From CAVRQM01 sp965246915 (GTDB taxonomy: Bacteria > Pseudomonadota > Alphaproteobacteria > Acetobacterales > Acetobacteraceae), in NCBI GenBank assembly GCA_965246915.1, contig CBDFGB010000010.1, forward strand, positions 1 to 64,000: a stretch of 64,000 nt of DNA, given 5' to 3'. Positions 23,314 to 31,372 of this stretch are shown piece by piece; within the stretch, counting starts at the first letter, position 1, and every line of letters begins with the position of its first letter. Position numbers and translations under genes: made by a program. Under the pieces are notes generated by a model, which saw only the letters and a program-made list of their open reading frames with translations, was not told the DNA's origin and searched no databases.

Positions 23314-24104
23314 GCCGCAAACCCCATAACATCGGCGTTGATCGAAGCCTCCAGGCCTCCGTCGGCCGGAAGATTGACACCATTGATCCAGCGCGCGCCG
23401 TCGGAGCAGAGGAACGCGATCGCCGGGGCCACATCGCCGGCGGTCCCCGCGCGGCCGACGCGGCCGATATCGCTGTCGACCCGCGCGTCGCCCAGCACGG
23501 CGCGAAACTGCGCGAGGATCGGCGTCTCGACCGGACCCGGGCTGACCGCGTTCACCCGGATCCCGCGGCTCTTGAACAGGGGCTGATGCGCCGCGCGAAA
23601 CGTCCAAAGCAGCAGCAGCTCCTTCGACAGCGGATAGCCGATGTCGTCGCCGGCACCATGCGCCGCCGCCAGCGCCGCGACATCGTCCGGAAAGCCCGCG
23701 ACATCCACCATCGCCTTCGCCCGCGCCAGGTTCGCCCGCCAGCCGAACCCCGCGATGGACGCGACGTTGACGACGGCACCCCCGTCACGCAGTCGCGGCG
23801 CCACGGCTTCGGTCAACGCGCGCAAGCCGTAGAAATTGATCGCCAGCGTGGTCGCGAGTCCCGGCGCGCCGGACACCCCGGCGACGTTGCACAACGCGTC
23901 GATCCGCGACGGCAGACGCGCCACGAGGTCCAAGATCGCGGACGGCGAGCCGAGATCGGCGGCGATGAACGTGCCCAACGCTCGCGCGGGCGGCTGCACA
24001 TCGACGCCGATCACGTCGGCCCCGAGACGTGCGACAAGGTCCGCCGTGCTGGCGCCGATCCCGGACGCGACACCGGTGACGACAATGAGTTTGCCGAACA
24101 GCAT
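23310..24104 (-). CDS. Short-chain dehydrogenase, coniferyl-alcohol dehydrogenase-like
   Basis: 264 residues. NAD-binding loop TGVASGIGAS (10-19) and the catalytic Tyr157-xxx-Lys161 in GYPLSKE mark a classical SDR. The combination of GVDVQPPAR, LPSRIDALCNVAGVSG and VNVASIAGFGW resembles coniferyl-alcohol dehydrogenase (CalA) of Pseudomonas, which turns coniferyl alcohol into coniferyl aldehyde. The place between the importer genes and pcaD supports use on a lignin-derived alcohol. TAGGAG lies 9 nt before the ATG. Family is certain; the exact substrate is inferred. Confidence 0.82.
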   Translation of the reverse strand: MLFGKLIVVTGVASGIGASTADLVARLGADVIGVDVQPPARALGTFIAADLGSPSAILDLVARLPSRIDALCNVAGVSGAPGLATTLAINFYGLRALTEAVAPRLRDGGAVVNVASIAGFGWRANLARAKAMVDVAGFPDDVAALAAAHGAGDDIGYPLSKELLLLWTFRAAHQPLFKSRGIRVNAVSPGPVETPILAQFRAVLGDARVDSDIGRVGRAGTAGDVAPAIAFLCSDGARWINGVNLPADGGLEASINADVMGFAA

Positions 24105-24115
24105 CGCCTGTTCTC

Positions 24116-25102
24116 CTACGGATTGGGACGGACGCGATAGCCGACGAACAGCAGCCGCAATCCGGTGCGGTCCTCCAGAAAGCCCCAGACGCCGCGCGGC
24201 AGAAACAATGAGAACAGCAGCGCGGACATCCCGAGGCCGACCAAATACCAGACCCCGGACGCGCCGAACCACGCCTCGATCGCGAAGAAGGCCACCGCGC
24301 CGATGATCGGCCCCTCGAACGTGCCGAGTCCGCCCACCAGGACCATGAAAATCATATAGGCGGTCCACTGCACGCTGAAGTACGTCCGTGGCTGGAAGGT
24401 GATGGCGGTCGCAAGCCAAAGCGCGCCCGCCAGCGCGACGCCGAACGCGGCCAGACTGAAAACCAGCCGCTTCGTCGCCAGCACGCGCACGCCGAGCGAG
24501 GCGGCCGCACCCTCATGGTCGCGGATCGACCGGATCGCTGCCCCGGTGCGGCTCCGCAACAGCACGAACAGGGCCGACAGCAGTGCCGCCATCGCCCCAA
24601 GCGCGCACCAGTAATTGGCGGCGTGGCGGGTGTCCGCCGCATAGGCATTGAGCGCGATCAGCGACGTTCCCGTCTCGCCCTGCACCAAGCCGTCGAGGTT
24701 GACCAGAAGATGCGCGAGCTCCGCCACGACCCACATCCCGACCGCGAACTCGCCCCCTCTCAGCCGCAGCATTACGAAGGAGATCGGCCAAGACAACACG
24801 CCCACGAAGACGGCGCCCATCAGGAGCGACGGGTAGACGCCGACGCCGGCATCGGCGAGCCGCACCGTCGCGTAGGCGCCCAGGCCGAAGAACGCCTGTT
24901 GTCCGATCGAGACGAGCCCGCCATAGCCGGCCAACGCGTTCCACATCGCACCCAAAATGACGTAGATGAACAGCGTCGTCAGTTTGTCCACCGCGTTGGC
25001 GTCGAGGACCAGCGGGCCGGACGCCAGCGCCAGCACGACGAGCCCGGCCGCCGCGACGGCGACGCGCGACGCGGGCGTCCACCGCTCGATGCTCGCGCTC
25101 AT
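24116..25102 (-). CDS. livM: Branched-chain-type ABC transporter permease LivM
   Basis: 328 residues with about eight to ten membrane helices. YGGLVSIGQQAFFGLGAYATV and the coupling region SIRDHEGAAASLGV are LivM hallmarks, and VGGLGTFEGPIIGA is the conserved C-terminal loop. It pairs with LivH in the inner membrane. Its ATG overlaps the livH stop (ATGA). Being embedded among pca genes, the importer more likely takes up aromatic acids than leucine. Confidence 0.92.
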   Translation of the reverse strand: MSASIERWTPASRVAVAAAGLVVLALASGPLVLDANAVDKLTTLFIYVILGAMWNALAGYGGLVSIGQQAFFGLGAYATVRLADAGVGVYPSLLMGAVFVGVLSWPISFVMLRLRGGEFAVGMWVVAELAHLLVNLDGLVQGETGTSLIALNAYAADTRHAANYWCALGAMAALLSALFVLLRSRTGAAIRSIRDHEGAAASLGVRVLATKRLVFSLAAFGVALAGALWLATAITFQPRTYFSVQWTAYMIFMVLVGGLGTFEGPIIGAVAFFAIEAWFGASGVWYLVGLGMSALLFSLFLPRGVWGFLEDRTGLRLLFVGYRVRPNP

Positions 25103-25983
25103 GCGGCACGCCGGACAGAACGACGGAAGCCGCCCCGATACAGACGCCCCAGCAGGATCGCCAGGAATACCGCATGGCCGCCCAGCAGAAACCCTTGCGG
25201 GGTCACTTGCGCGCCAACGCTCTGCGCCACGCCGAGCACCATGCCGCCCAGCAGCGTGCCCCACAGCGAGCCCGCGCCGCCGATCACCGCCGCCTCGAAC
25301 GCGAAGATCAGCTGCGGCGTGCCGGCATACGGATCGAACGTGGCGCGCATCGCCAGGCAACCGCCGGCGATGCCGACCGCCACCATGGCGATGGCCGTTG
25401 CGACGGCGCCGACCCGGCGCGCGTCGATACCGATCAGGCCGACGGTGTCCGAATCCTCCGCGACCGCGCGGATGGCGCGACCGAGCGGCGCGTGACGCAG
25501 GAAGACCTGCAGGCCGCCGAGCAACACCACCGCGACAACGAAGGTGCCGGCCGCCAGGACGCCGATCGAGACATCGTCGCTCAGAATCCAAGACTCATAC
25601 GACACCGAGCCGATATACGGCGCGAGCGACTGCGTGTCCGCGCCGAATGCCTGAAACAACAAATTGTCGATGACGATCGAAAGCCCGAATGTCGACAGGA
25701 TCGGCAGGAGCACTCCGCCGCGCAGGCTGCGGTCGAGAACGGCGCGATGCAAAGTCCAGCCGATCGCCGCCATCGCCGGCAGCACGATCAGCAGTCCGAC
25801 GAACGGCGAGATCTCGTAACGGTCCGCCAGCACGAACAGCGCGTAGGCCGCAAGGATCGCCAGGCTTCCGTGCGCGAGGTTGATGATGCGCATCACGCCA
25901 TACATGAAAGACAATCCGCAGGCGATCAGCGCGTAGTAGCCTCCCAGCAACACGCCCTGGATCAATTGATTGATCCAGATCAC
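25099..25983 (-). CDS. livH: Branched-chain-type ABC transporter permease LivH
   Basis: 294 residues with eight or so membrane helices. It has the family start QGVLLGGYYALIACGLSFMYGVMRIINLAHG, the cytoplasmic EAA-like loop LGRAIRAVAEDSDTVGLIGI and the C-terminal GGAGSLWGTLLGG. The start is GTG at 25983 and overlaps the livF stop (GTGA). It forms the channel with LivM. Confidence 0.92.
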   Translation of the reverse strand: MIWINQLIQGVLLGGYYALIACGLSFMYGVMRIINLAHGSLAILAAYALFVLADRYEISPFVGLLIVLPAMAAIGWTLHRAVLDRSLRGGVLLPILSTFGLSIVIDNLLFQAFGADTQSLAPYIGSVSYESWILSDDVSIGVLAAGTFVVAVVLLGGLQVFLRHAPLGRAIRAVAEDSDTVGLIGIDARRVGAVATAIAMVAVGIAGGCLAMRATFDPYAGTPQLIFAFEAAVIGGAGSLWGTLLGGMVLGVAQSVGAQVTPQGFLLGGHAVFLAILLGRLYRGGFRRSVRRAA

Positions 25984-26711
25984 GCCGCCACTCCATGCCG
26001 GTTGGCCGCGTGCAGGCCGAAATACGCCTCCGTGATCTCGGCCCTGCTCAGCTCCGCCGTGTGTCCCTGCAGCACGACGCGCCCTTCCAGCATGCAGACG
26101 ACGCGATCGGCGACCCGCAAAACCCGGGAGAGATCCTGCTCGACGAGCACAATCGTGGTCCCCCCGGATATCAGCGCGCCGAGCGAGGCATACACCCGGT
26201 CCACCGCGAGTGGCGAAAGACCAAGCGACACCTCGTCGAGCAGCAGCAGATCAGGATTGGTCATCAACGCCCGGCCGATCGCGGTGGCCTGCTGCTCGCC
26301 GCCCGACAGGGTCGCCGCGCGCGCATGGCGCCGCTTCTCCAGGTTCGGAAAAGCCGCGATGACCGATGCGACATTCCATGCGCCGCGCCGTCCGGCCGCG
26401 CGCGCGAGCAGCAAATTCTCCTCGACCGTCATTTGCCCGAACAGCCGCCGCCCCTCCGGCACAAGCGCCACGCCGTCCGCCACCCGCCGGTGCGCGGGCA
26501 CGTTCGTCACGTCGCGGCCGCGGAACAACACCCGCCCGCCCGATGGCGCGTGCGCGCCGGCGATCGCTCGCAGAAGCGTGGTCTTGCCCGCCCCGTTGGC
26601 TCCGACCAACGCAAGCGTTTCGCCCCGCGCCACATCTAGGCTCACGCCGCGGACCGCCTGCAGCAGCCCATGGCGCACATCGAGGTCCTCGACCGCCAGG
26701 AGGGCCGTCAT
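25980..26711 (-). CDS. livF: Branched-chain-type ABC transporter ATPase LivF
   Basis: 243 residues. Walker A GANGAGKTT, Q-loop region ALVPEGRRLFGQMTVEENLL (the EGR sequence is typical of LivF), signature LSGGEQQ and Walker B LLLLDEVSLGLSP are all intact. It lies between livG and livH with 4-nt overlaps on both sides. It energises uptake of the operon's substrate. Confidence 0.94.
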   Translation of the reverse strand: MTALLAVEDLDVRHGLLQAVRGVSLDVARGETLALVGANGAGKTTLLRAIAGAHAPSGGRVLFRGRDVTNVPAHRRVADGVALVPEGRRLFGQMTVEENLLLARAAGRRGAWNVASVIAAFPNLEKRRHARAATLSGGEQQATAIGRALMTNPDLLLLDEVSLGLSPLAVDRVYASLGALISGGTTIVLVEQDLSRVLRVADRVVCMLEGRVVLQGHTAELSRAEITEAYFGLHAANRHGVAA

Positions 26712-27433
26712 GCCGGCGTGCCGCCGAGATAGGCGTCGATCACCTGCGGGTTGGCCATCACCGCGCGCGGCTCGCCGTCGGCGATGATGCGGCCGGACTC
26801 CATGCAAATCAGTCGCCGCGCCACGAGCAGCAGAATGTGGACGATGTGCTCGATCCAGATCAGCGCGATGCCCCGCGCGCTCAGCTCGCGGATGGTAGCA
26901 ACCAACTCGCCCGCCTCACCGTCGGTAAGCCCCCCGCCGATCTCGTCGAGCAGCAGGAGTTTCGGGTTGGTCGCCAGCGCCCGCGCCAGCTCGAGCCGCT
27001 TGCGGTCCAGCAGGCCAAGCGTCTCGGCACGGTGATTGGCGACCGTCAGCATGTCGCACAGCCGCAGCGAGTCGAGACTCCGTTCGTATGCCTCGTCGCC
27101 GCGGAACGCCCCGCCCTGCGAGGCCGCCACCATGACGTTCTCGAACACGGTCATGGCCGCGAACGGGCACGGGACTTGATGCGTCCGCACCAGCCCTCGA
27201 CGGCATCGCTCCGACGCCGGCAGATCACCCAGATCCTCGCCACGGAATGTGACCGTGCCGGCACCGGCCGGAAACGCGCCTGCGAGCACCGCGAGGAACG
27301 TCGTCTTGCCCGCGCCGTTGGGCCCGACGATGCCCACCGCCTCGTCCGCGCGCATCTCGAAATCCACACCGTCCAGCACGACCAGCGCGCCGAACCGCTT
27401 GCCGATGCCCGAAGCGACAAGGATCGGCTCCAC
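26708..27433 (-). CDS. livG: Branched-chain-type ABC transporter ATPase LivG
   Basis: 241 residues. Walker A is GPNGAGKTT, the Q-loop is in RTHQVPCPF and Walker B is LLLLDEIGGGL. The ABC signature is unusual: the usual LSxGQ position reads LGLLDRKRLELARAL, so the canonical LSGG is missing, as in many LivG proteins where LPYGxQRRLE is used. The GTG at 27433 starts 12 nt after the binding-protein gene. The H-loop IEHIVHILL is present. Confidence 0.9.
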   Translation of the reverse strand: MEPILVASGIGKRFGALVVLDGVDFEMRADEAVGIVGPNGAGKTTFLAVLAGAFPAGAGTVTFRGEDLGDLPASERCRRGLVRTHQVPCPFAAMTVFENVMVAASQGGAFRGDEAYERSLDSLRLCDMLTVANHRAETLGLLDRKRLELARALATNPKLLLLDEIGGGLTDGEAGELVATIRELSARGIALIWIEHIVHILLLVARRLICMESGRIIADGEPRAVMANPQVIDAYLGGTPA

Positions 27434-27444
27434 CCCGCGCCCGC

Positions 27445-28743
27445 TCAGCCGTTGTATGGCAGCAGCTTGGCGCCGACCGGCACGTTCGGATCCGTTGCGT
27501 TTTCGGTCACCACGTAGTCGAGCTTGAAGCGGCTGCCGGCGGGTGCCTTGACCCATTGCGTGCCGATGATCGGGCCGGCGGAGACATTGGCCACCGGGCC
27601 GCCGCCGAAATCGATCTTCCCCGCGATGGTCGAGGCTTTCAGCGTGCTCAAGGCTTTGGCGACCGCCGCTTTGTCGCGCGCGTCGCCGCTCGCCTGCAAC
27701 GCCGCAAATCCCGCGTCGAGCAGCGACAGGCTGGCACCGAGCTGTTGCGTCCATTGCTTGCCCGATTCGCGCTCGTAGCCGTCGGCAAGCTCCGTCCCGC
27801 TCACGCCGGTGAGCGAGGATTTGTAGGGAAACGCCTTGTGCCAGTATGCGGCGCTGGCGATATTGTGGCCGATCGGCCCGAGCGCCACGATGCCGTCGGG
27901 AAACAGCCCGGTCTTCGCGACCTGACAGATTTTCACCTGGCGTGCATACCCCTGTTGCGTCGCTTGCCGCCAGAACGCCGCGAAGTCCGGTGGGATCGGG
28001 AACGAGTTGAAGATCTCGCAGCGTTCCTTCTTGAACAGCGCGATCTGCGCGGAATAGTCGGTCGTGCCGTCCTCGTACGGACCAGGATCGATGATCGTAA
28101 AGCCGTCCTTGGTCAGCAGGGGCGCGAGGTTGGCGCGGATCGCGTTGCCATCTGCATCGTTTGGATACAGCACGCCGACCCGCTTGTTGGTCGGCAGCAG
28201 GTTCCATTGCGACACATACGTCTTGTGGAACTCGCCCACGCCGAACCCGAAATGGTATGTCCACTTGAACGGCGACAGCTGGCCCGGCTTCGCGCCGCGC
28301 CCGAAATACCATGCCTCCCACGGCATGACGGTCGACAGGCATGGCACGCCCGCCGCCTCGCACGCATCGGCGACCGGATTGATCGTCTCCGGGGTGGAGA
28401 CCGCGAGCATCAAATCGATCTTGTCGCTGTTGATCAGCGTCTTGGCGAGCTGACTGGCGCGTGACGGATCGGATTGCGTGTCCCGATCGACAATCGTCAC
28501 GTCATACGTTGTAACGCCGGCGGCGAAGCCTTTCGCGAGGGCCTTGCGCGCGAGGTCCAGCACGTAGCCGTCGGTCTGGCCGAAACCCGCCAGCGCTCCC
28601 GTGCGCGGGCTGATGAAGCCAATTTTCAGGACGTTCTCCGATGCGGCGCGCGCGCGAGTCCCGCCGAGCAGGGTGAGCATACCCGCGGCTCCGATAATGG
28701 CGCGGCGCGACAGTCCGTCGGGTTGTGCCGGAACCGTTCTCAT
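27445..28743 (-). CDS. Branched-chain-type ABC transporter substrate-binding protein
   Basis: 432 residues. The leader contains a twin-arginine-like SRRAIIGAAGML before a hydrophobic core and cleavage near ARA at 34, so Tat export is possible. The mature protein is a two-lobed periplasmic binding protein of the LivJ/Peripla_BP_6 class (KIGFISPRTGALAGFGQ near the start). Relatives in this branch often bind aromatic acids or other hydrophobic acids. ATG 28743 has AGGGAG 9 nt upstream; an ATG at 28752 sits directly on that site and is less likely. It is the first gene of the eleven-gene liv-pca operon. Confidence 0.88.
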   Translation of the reverse strand: MRTVPAQPDGLSRRAIIGAAGMLTLLGGTRARAASENVLKIGFISPRTGALAGFGQTDGYVLDLARKALAKGFAAGVTTYDVTIVDRDTQSDPSRASQLAKTLINSDKIDLMLAVSTPETINPVADACEAAGVPCLSTVMPWEAWYFGRGAKPGQLSPFKWTYHFGFGVGEFHKTYVSQWNLLPTNKRVGVLYPNDADGNAIRANLAPLLTKDGFTIIDPGPYEDGTTDYSAQIALFKKERCEIFNSFPIPPDFAAFWRQATQQGYARQVKICQVAKTGLFPDGIVALGPIGHNIASAAYWHKAFPYKSSLTGVSGTELADGYERESGKQWTQQLGASLSLLDAGFAALQASGDARDKAAVAKALSTLKASTIAGKIDFGGGPVANVSAGPIIGTQWVKAPAGSRFKLDYVVTENATDPNVPVGAKLLPYNG

Positions 28744-28768
28744 CGGCGTCATCTCCCTTTGTTTCTTA

Positions 28769-28812
28769 TGCCTGCAGGCACGTCTATATCGAACGCAACC
28801 TACAGAGCCCAA
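28769..28812 (-). promoter_or_regulatory. Candidate promoter and palindromic operator of the liv-pca operon
   Basis: On the minus strand TTGGGC (28812-28807) and TATAGA (28788-28783) are 18 bp apart and could be -35 and -10 boxes. A perfect 12-bp palindrome, TGCCTGCAGGCA (28769-28780), covers the predicted start of transcription, a good position for a repressor. The distance to the ATG is about 30 nt. The binding factor is unknown. Confidence 0.5.
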
Positions 28813-28822
28813 TCCTCACCTC

Positions 28823-28896
28823 GGTCGGCGAAGGCCGACCATCCATGCCGTTGGTGCGGCAGCAGGGCAAGACATTGGTCCTCGGCCTTCGCCGAG
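28823..28896. repeat. Pair of mirrored hairpins in the gap before the liv-pca operon
   Basis: GGTCGGC-GAAG-GCCGACC (28823-28840) and CTCGGC-CTTC-GCCGAG (28881-28896) are each hairpins, and their 14-bp cores (TCGGCGAAGGCCGA and its complement) are inverted copies of each other 43 nt apart. They lie downstream of the aldehyde dehydrogenase stop and upstream of the liv promoter. They could end the first transcript or be protein sites; no T-tract is seen. Confidence 0.45.
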
Positions 28897-28944
28897 AAAT
28901 GTCTCCGCGCCGCCAGAGGTGCGAGGTGCGCCAAACCGCTTGGC

Positions 28945-30396
28945 TCAAATCGGGAAATGGCCGGGGCCGGTCGCGATAGTGATCCAGCGCAGTTCGGTGA
29001 ACTCGTGGATCGCCGCCCGACCCCCGAACCGGCCATACCCGGAGTCCTTGACGCCGCCGAAGGGCATTTGCGCCTCATCCTGCACCGTCGGGCCGTTGAT
29101 GTGGCAAATCCCCGTCTCGATCCGCCGCGCGACCTGGATGGCCCGCGCCACATCACGGCCAAACACTGCCGAGGCCAAGCCGTATTGCGTGTCGTTAGCG
29201 ACCCGCACCGCCTCTTCCACGCCGCCTACCCGGACCATGGAGACGACCGGACCGAACGTTTCTTCCCCGTAAATTCGCATCGCCGACGTGACATGGTCTA
29301 TCACCGTCGCGTCCATCAGCGTCCCCCGCGCGTGGCCGCCGGCCAGGATGCGGCCGCCACGCGACACCGCGTCCTTGACCAAGGCATCGATCCGCTCGAT
29401 CGCGTCGAGGCCGATCACCGATCCGAGCGGCGTCGCGGCCAACCTCGGATCGCCAGCGACCAAGGTCGCTGCCTTGCGCGCGAGTTTTTCGGCGAACGCA
29501 TCGGCGACCTTGGCGTCGACCACGATGCGCTCGGTCGACATGCAGATCTGGCCCTGGTTCATGAACGCCCCGAACGCCGCGGCGGCGACCGCCTCATCCA
29601 GATCGGCGTCGTCCAACACCACGAACGGCGCCTTGCCGCCCAGCTCCAGCAGCGCGGGTTTCAGATGGCGGGCGGCGACCTCTGCCACCGTGCGCCCCAC
29701 ACGGGTCGAGCCGGTGAAATTGACGCGGCGCACCACGGGATGGGCGATCAGCGCCTCGACGATCCTGGCCGCATCGGCCGGCGCGTTGCTGATGACGTTG
29801 ACCACGCCGCCATCGAGCCCCGCCTCGCGCAGCGCCTCGCCGATCAGCCCGTGCGTCGCGGGGCAGATCTCCGAGGCCTTCAGGATCACCGTGTTGCCGC
29901 AGGCGAGCGGCATCGCGACGGCACGTACGCCGAGGATGACCGGCGCATTCCACGGCGCGATGCCGAGCACCACCCCGACCGGCTGCCGCACCGCCATCGC
30001 CATCAGACCGGGCTTGTCCGAGGCAATCACCTCGCCCGCGATCTGCGTGGTGCTCGCGCCGGCCTCGCGCAGCATGTTGGCGGCAAGCGCAACGTTGAAG
30101 CGCGCCCAGCCCTCGGTCGCCCCGGTCTCCTCGGCCATCGCGGTGACGAAATCCCCGGCCCGCGCCTCGAGGCAGTCCGCCGCCCGCATCAGCTTGGCGC
30201 GACGTGCCGAGGGGCCCATCGCGGCCCATGCCGGGAAGGCGGCCGCGGCGGCCGAGGCGGCGGCGGCGGCATCACCAAGGCTCGCGGCGGGCGCGCGGCT
30301 GGCGACATCGCCGGTCAGGGGATTGCGCCGCTCGAAGATGCCTGCGTCCGAGGCACCCCGGCGGTCGCCGCCGATCAGGAGTGTGGTGTCCAACAT
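28945..30396 (-). CDS. NAD(P)-dependent aromatic-aldehyde-type dehydrogenase
   Basis: 483 residues of the aldehyde dehydrogenase superfamily. The catalytic set is complete: Asn150 (PWN), Glu251 (LELGGK) and Cys285 (GQICMS); the NAD-binding FTGSTRVG is at 227-234. The sequence IGEALREAGLDGGVVNVI and GICHINGPTVQDEAQMPFGG resemble vanillin and salicylaldehyde dehydrogenases, which oxidise aromatic aldehydes to acids. GAGGGG lies 7 nt before the ATG at 30396. It lies upstream of the liv-pca operon and divergent from an AraC regulator, and could supply vanillate or 4-hydroxybenzoate. Substrate is inferred. Confidence 0.87.
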   Translation of the reverse strand: MLDTTLLIGGDRRGASDAGIFERRNPLTGDVASRAPAASLGDAAAAASAAAAAFPAWAAMGPSARRAKLMRAADCLEARAGDFVTAMAEETGATEGWARFNVALAANMLREAGASTTQIAGEVIASDKPGLMAMAVRQPVGVVLGIAPWNAPVILGVRAVAMPLACGNTVILKASEICPATHGLIGEALREAGLDGGVVNVISNAPADAARIVEALIAHPVVRRVNFTGSTRVGRTVAEVAARHLKPALLELGGKAPFVVLDDADLDEAVAAAAFGAFMNQGQICMSTERIVVDAKVADAFAEKLARKAATLVAGDPRLAATPLGSVIGLDAIERIDALVKDAVSRGGRILAGGHARGTLMDATVIDHVTSAMRIYGEETFGPVVSMVRVGGVEEAVRVANDTQYGLASAVFGRDVARAIQVARRIETGICHINGPTVQDEAQMPFGGVKDSGYGRFGGRAAIHEFTELRWITIATGPGHFPI

Positions 30397-30465
30397 GGCC
30401 GTCCCCTCGGACCGGCGCTTGGGCCGGCATCGGGACAGTAGTGCCCACTCGACGATCATCCGTAA

Positions 30466-30499
30466 TGCACTATCCTTGCTCAGAATTGCACTATCTGAG
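30466..30499. promoter_or_regulatory. Two 21-bp-spaced direct repeats in the divergent araC/aldehyde dehydrogenase gap
   Basis: TGCACTATC occurs at 30466-30474 and again at 30487-30495, exactly 21 bp (two helical turns) apart, the usual geometry for an AraC-family dimer. An inverted repeat CTCAGA (30479-30484) / TCTGAG (30494-30499) overlaps the second copy. The sites end 10-14 bp before the araC start codon, so the regulator could control both its own gene and the dehydrogenase. Confidence 0.6.
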
Positions 30500-30508
30500 C
30501 GTTAAACG

Positions 30509-31372
30509 ATGATCGCGATGCCGCTGACCGCGAACCGCGTCGAGGCCGCCCTGTCCGATCGGACGTGGACGATCGACGGCCTGGCGCGATGCCATTTGTT
30601 CCTCCTGCTCTCCGGCCGCGCGCGTCTGACCCACGCGACGCAGATCGAGGTCGAGATCGCCGCACCCTCGCTGGTGTGGTGGCCGCAAGCCGGCATCGGC
30701 GCGTTGCGGATCATGGCCGGCGGCGAAGGCTTCGCGGCCTCCGTCGGCCGGGAACTGGTGCAGGCGTCTATCGGCGATCCCGCACTGACCCTGCATCTGC
30801 GGCCGTTGCTCGATCGCGTCGTCCTGGCGGGGCCGGACATGGTCGCGCCGCACCGGCATGCACTCGCCAGCTCTTTCGCTGATCTGGCCGACGAGTCACA
30901 GGAGAGGCGCCCGGCGGCGGCGGCGATGACGCGGCTGCATCTGGCGACGCTGCTGCTGCGGCTGTGGCGCTGCGTCGGCGTGAATCCGCGGACGCCACGG
31001 AGCGGCTCGAGCGCCAGCACGGTGGTCCGGTTTCGCCAGCTCATCGAGCTGCACTACCGCGAGGCGCTGCGGATCGACGATTTCGCCGCGCGACTGGGAG
31101 TGACCCGGGCGCATCTGCACGCCGCCTGCCTGCGCGCTGCCGGACGAACGCCGCTCGCGCTGCTGCACGACCGCCTGCTGGCCGAGGCGCGAAGCCGCCT
31201 CGAGCAGACCGACCTGTCGGTCGAGCAGGTGGGCTACGGACTGGGCTTCCGCGATCCCGGCTACTTCAACCGCTTCTTCAAGCGCCTTGCGGGTCAGTCT
31301 CCGGGGGCATATCGGCGCAATTCGGCGATGGTGCGGCCGGCAGAGGTTCCGTCGTTCGCGGCCTGGCCCTGA
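30509..31372 (+). CDS. AraC-family transcriptional regulator
   Basis: 287 residues. The C-terminal DNA-binding domain (about 175-275) has two helix-turn-helix units: LRIDDFAARLGVTRAHLHAACLRAAG and VEQVGYGLGFRDPGYFNRFFKRLAG, with the conserved F-K-R end. The N-terminal effector domain (WTIDGLARCHLFLLLSGRARL) is cupin-like and short. It is divergent from the aldehyde dehydrogenase and 112 nt away, so it probably senses an aromatic aldehyde or acid. Start codon choice is weak: two ATGs (30509, 30518) with no clear ribosome binding site, perhaps a leaderless message. Confidence 0.88.
   Translation: MIAMPLTANRVEAALSDRTWTIDGLARCHLFLLLSGRARLTHATQIEVEIAAPSLVWWPQAGIGALRIMAGGEGFAASVGRELVQASIGDPALTLHLRPLLDRVVLAGPDMVAPHRHALASSFADLADESQERRPAAAAMTRLHLATLLLRLWRCVGVNPRTPRSGSSASTVVRFRQLIELHYREALRIDDFAARLGVTRAHLHAACLRAAGRTPLALLHDRLLAEARSRLEQTDLSVEQVGYGLGFRDPGYFNRFFKRLAGQSPGAYRRNSAMVRPAEVPSFAAWP

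Noticed and set aside
28474..30441. 655-codon open frame on the plus strand
   Set aside because: It is antisense to the aldehyde dehydrogenase and the substrate-binding protein; composition is Arg/Gly/Ala-rich and typical of a shadow frame.
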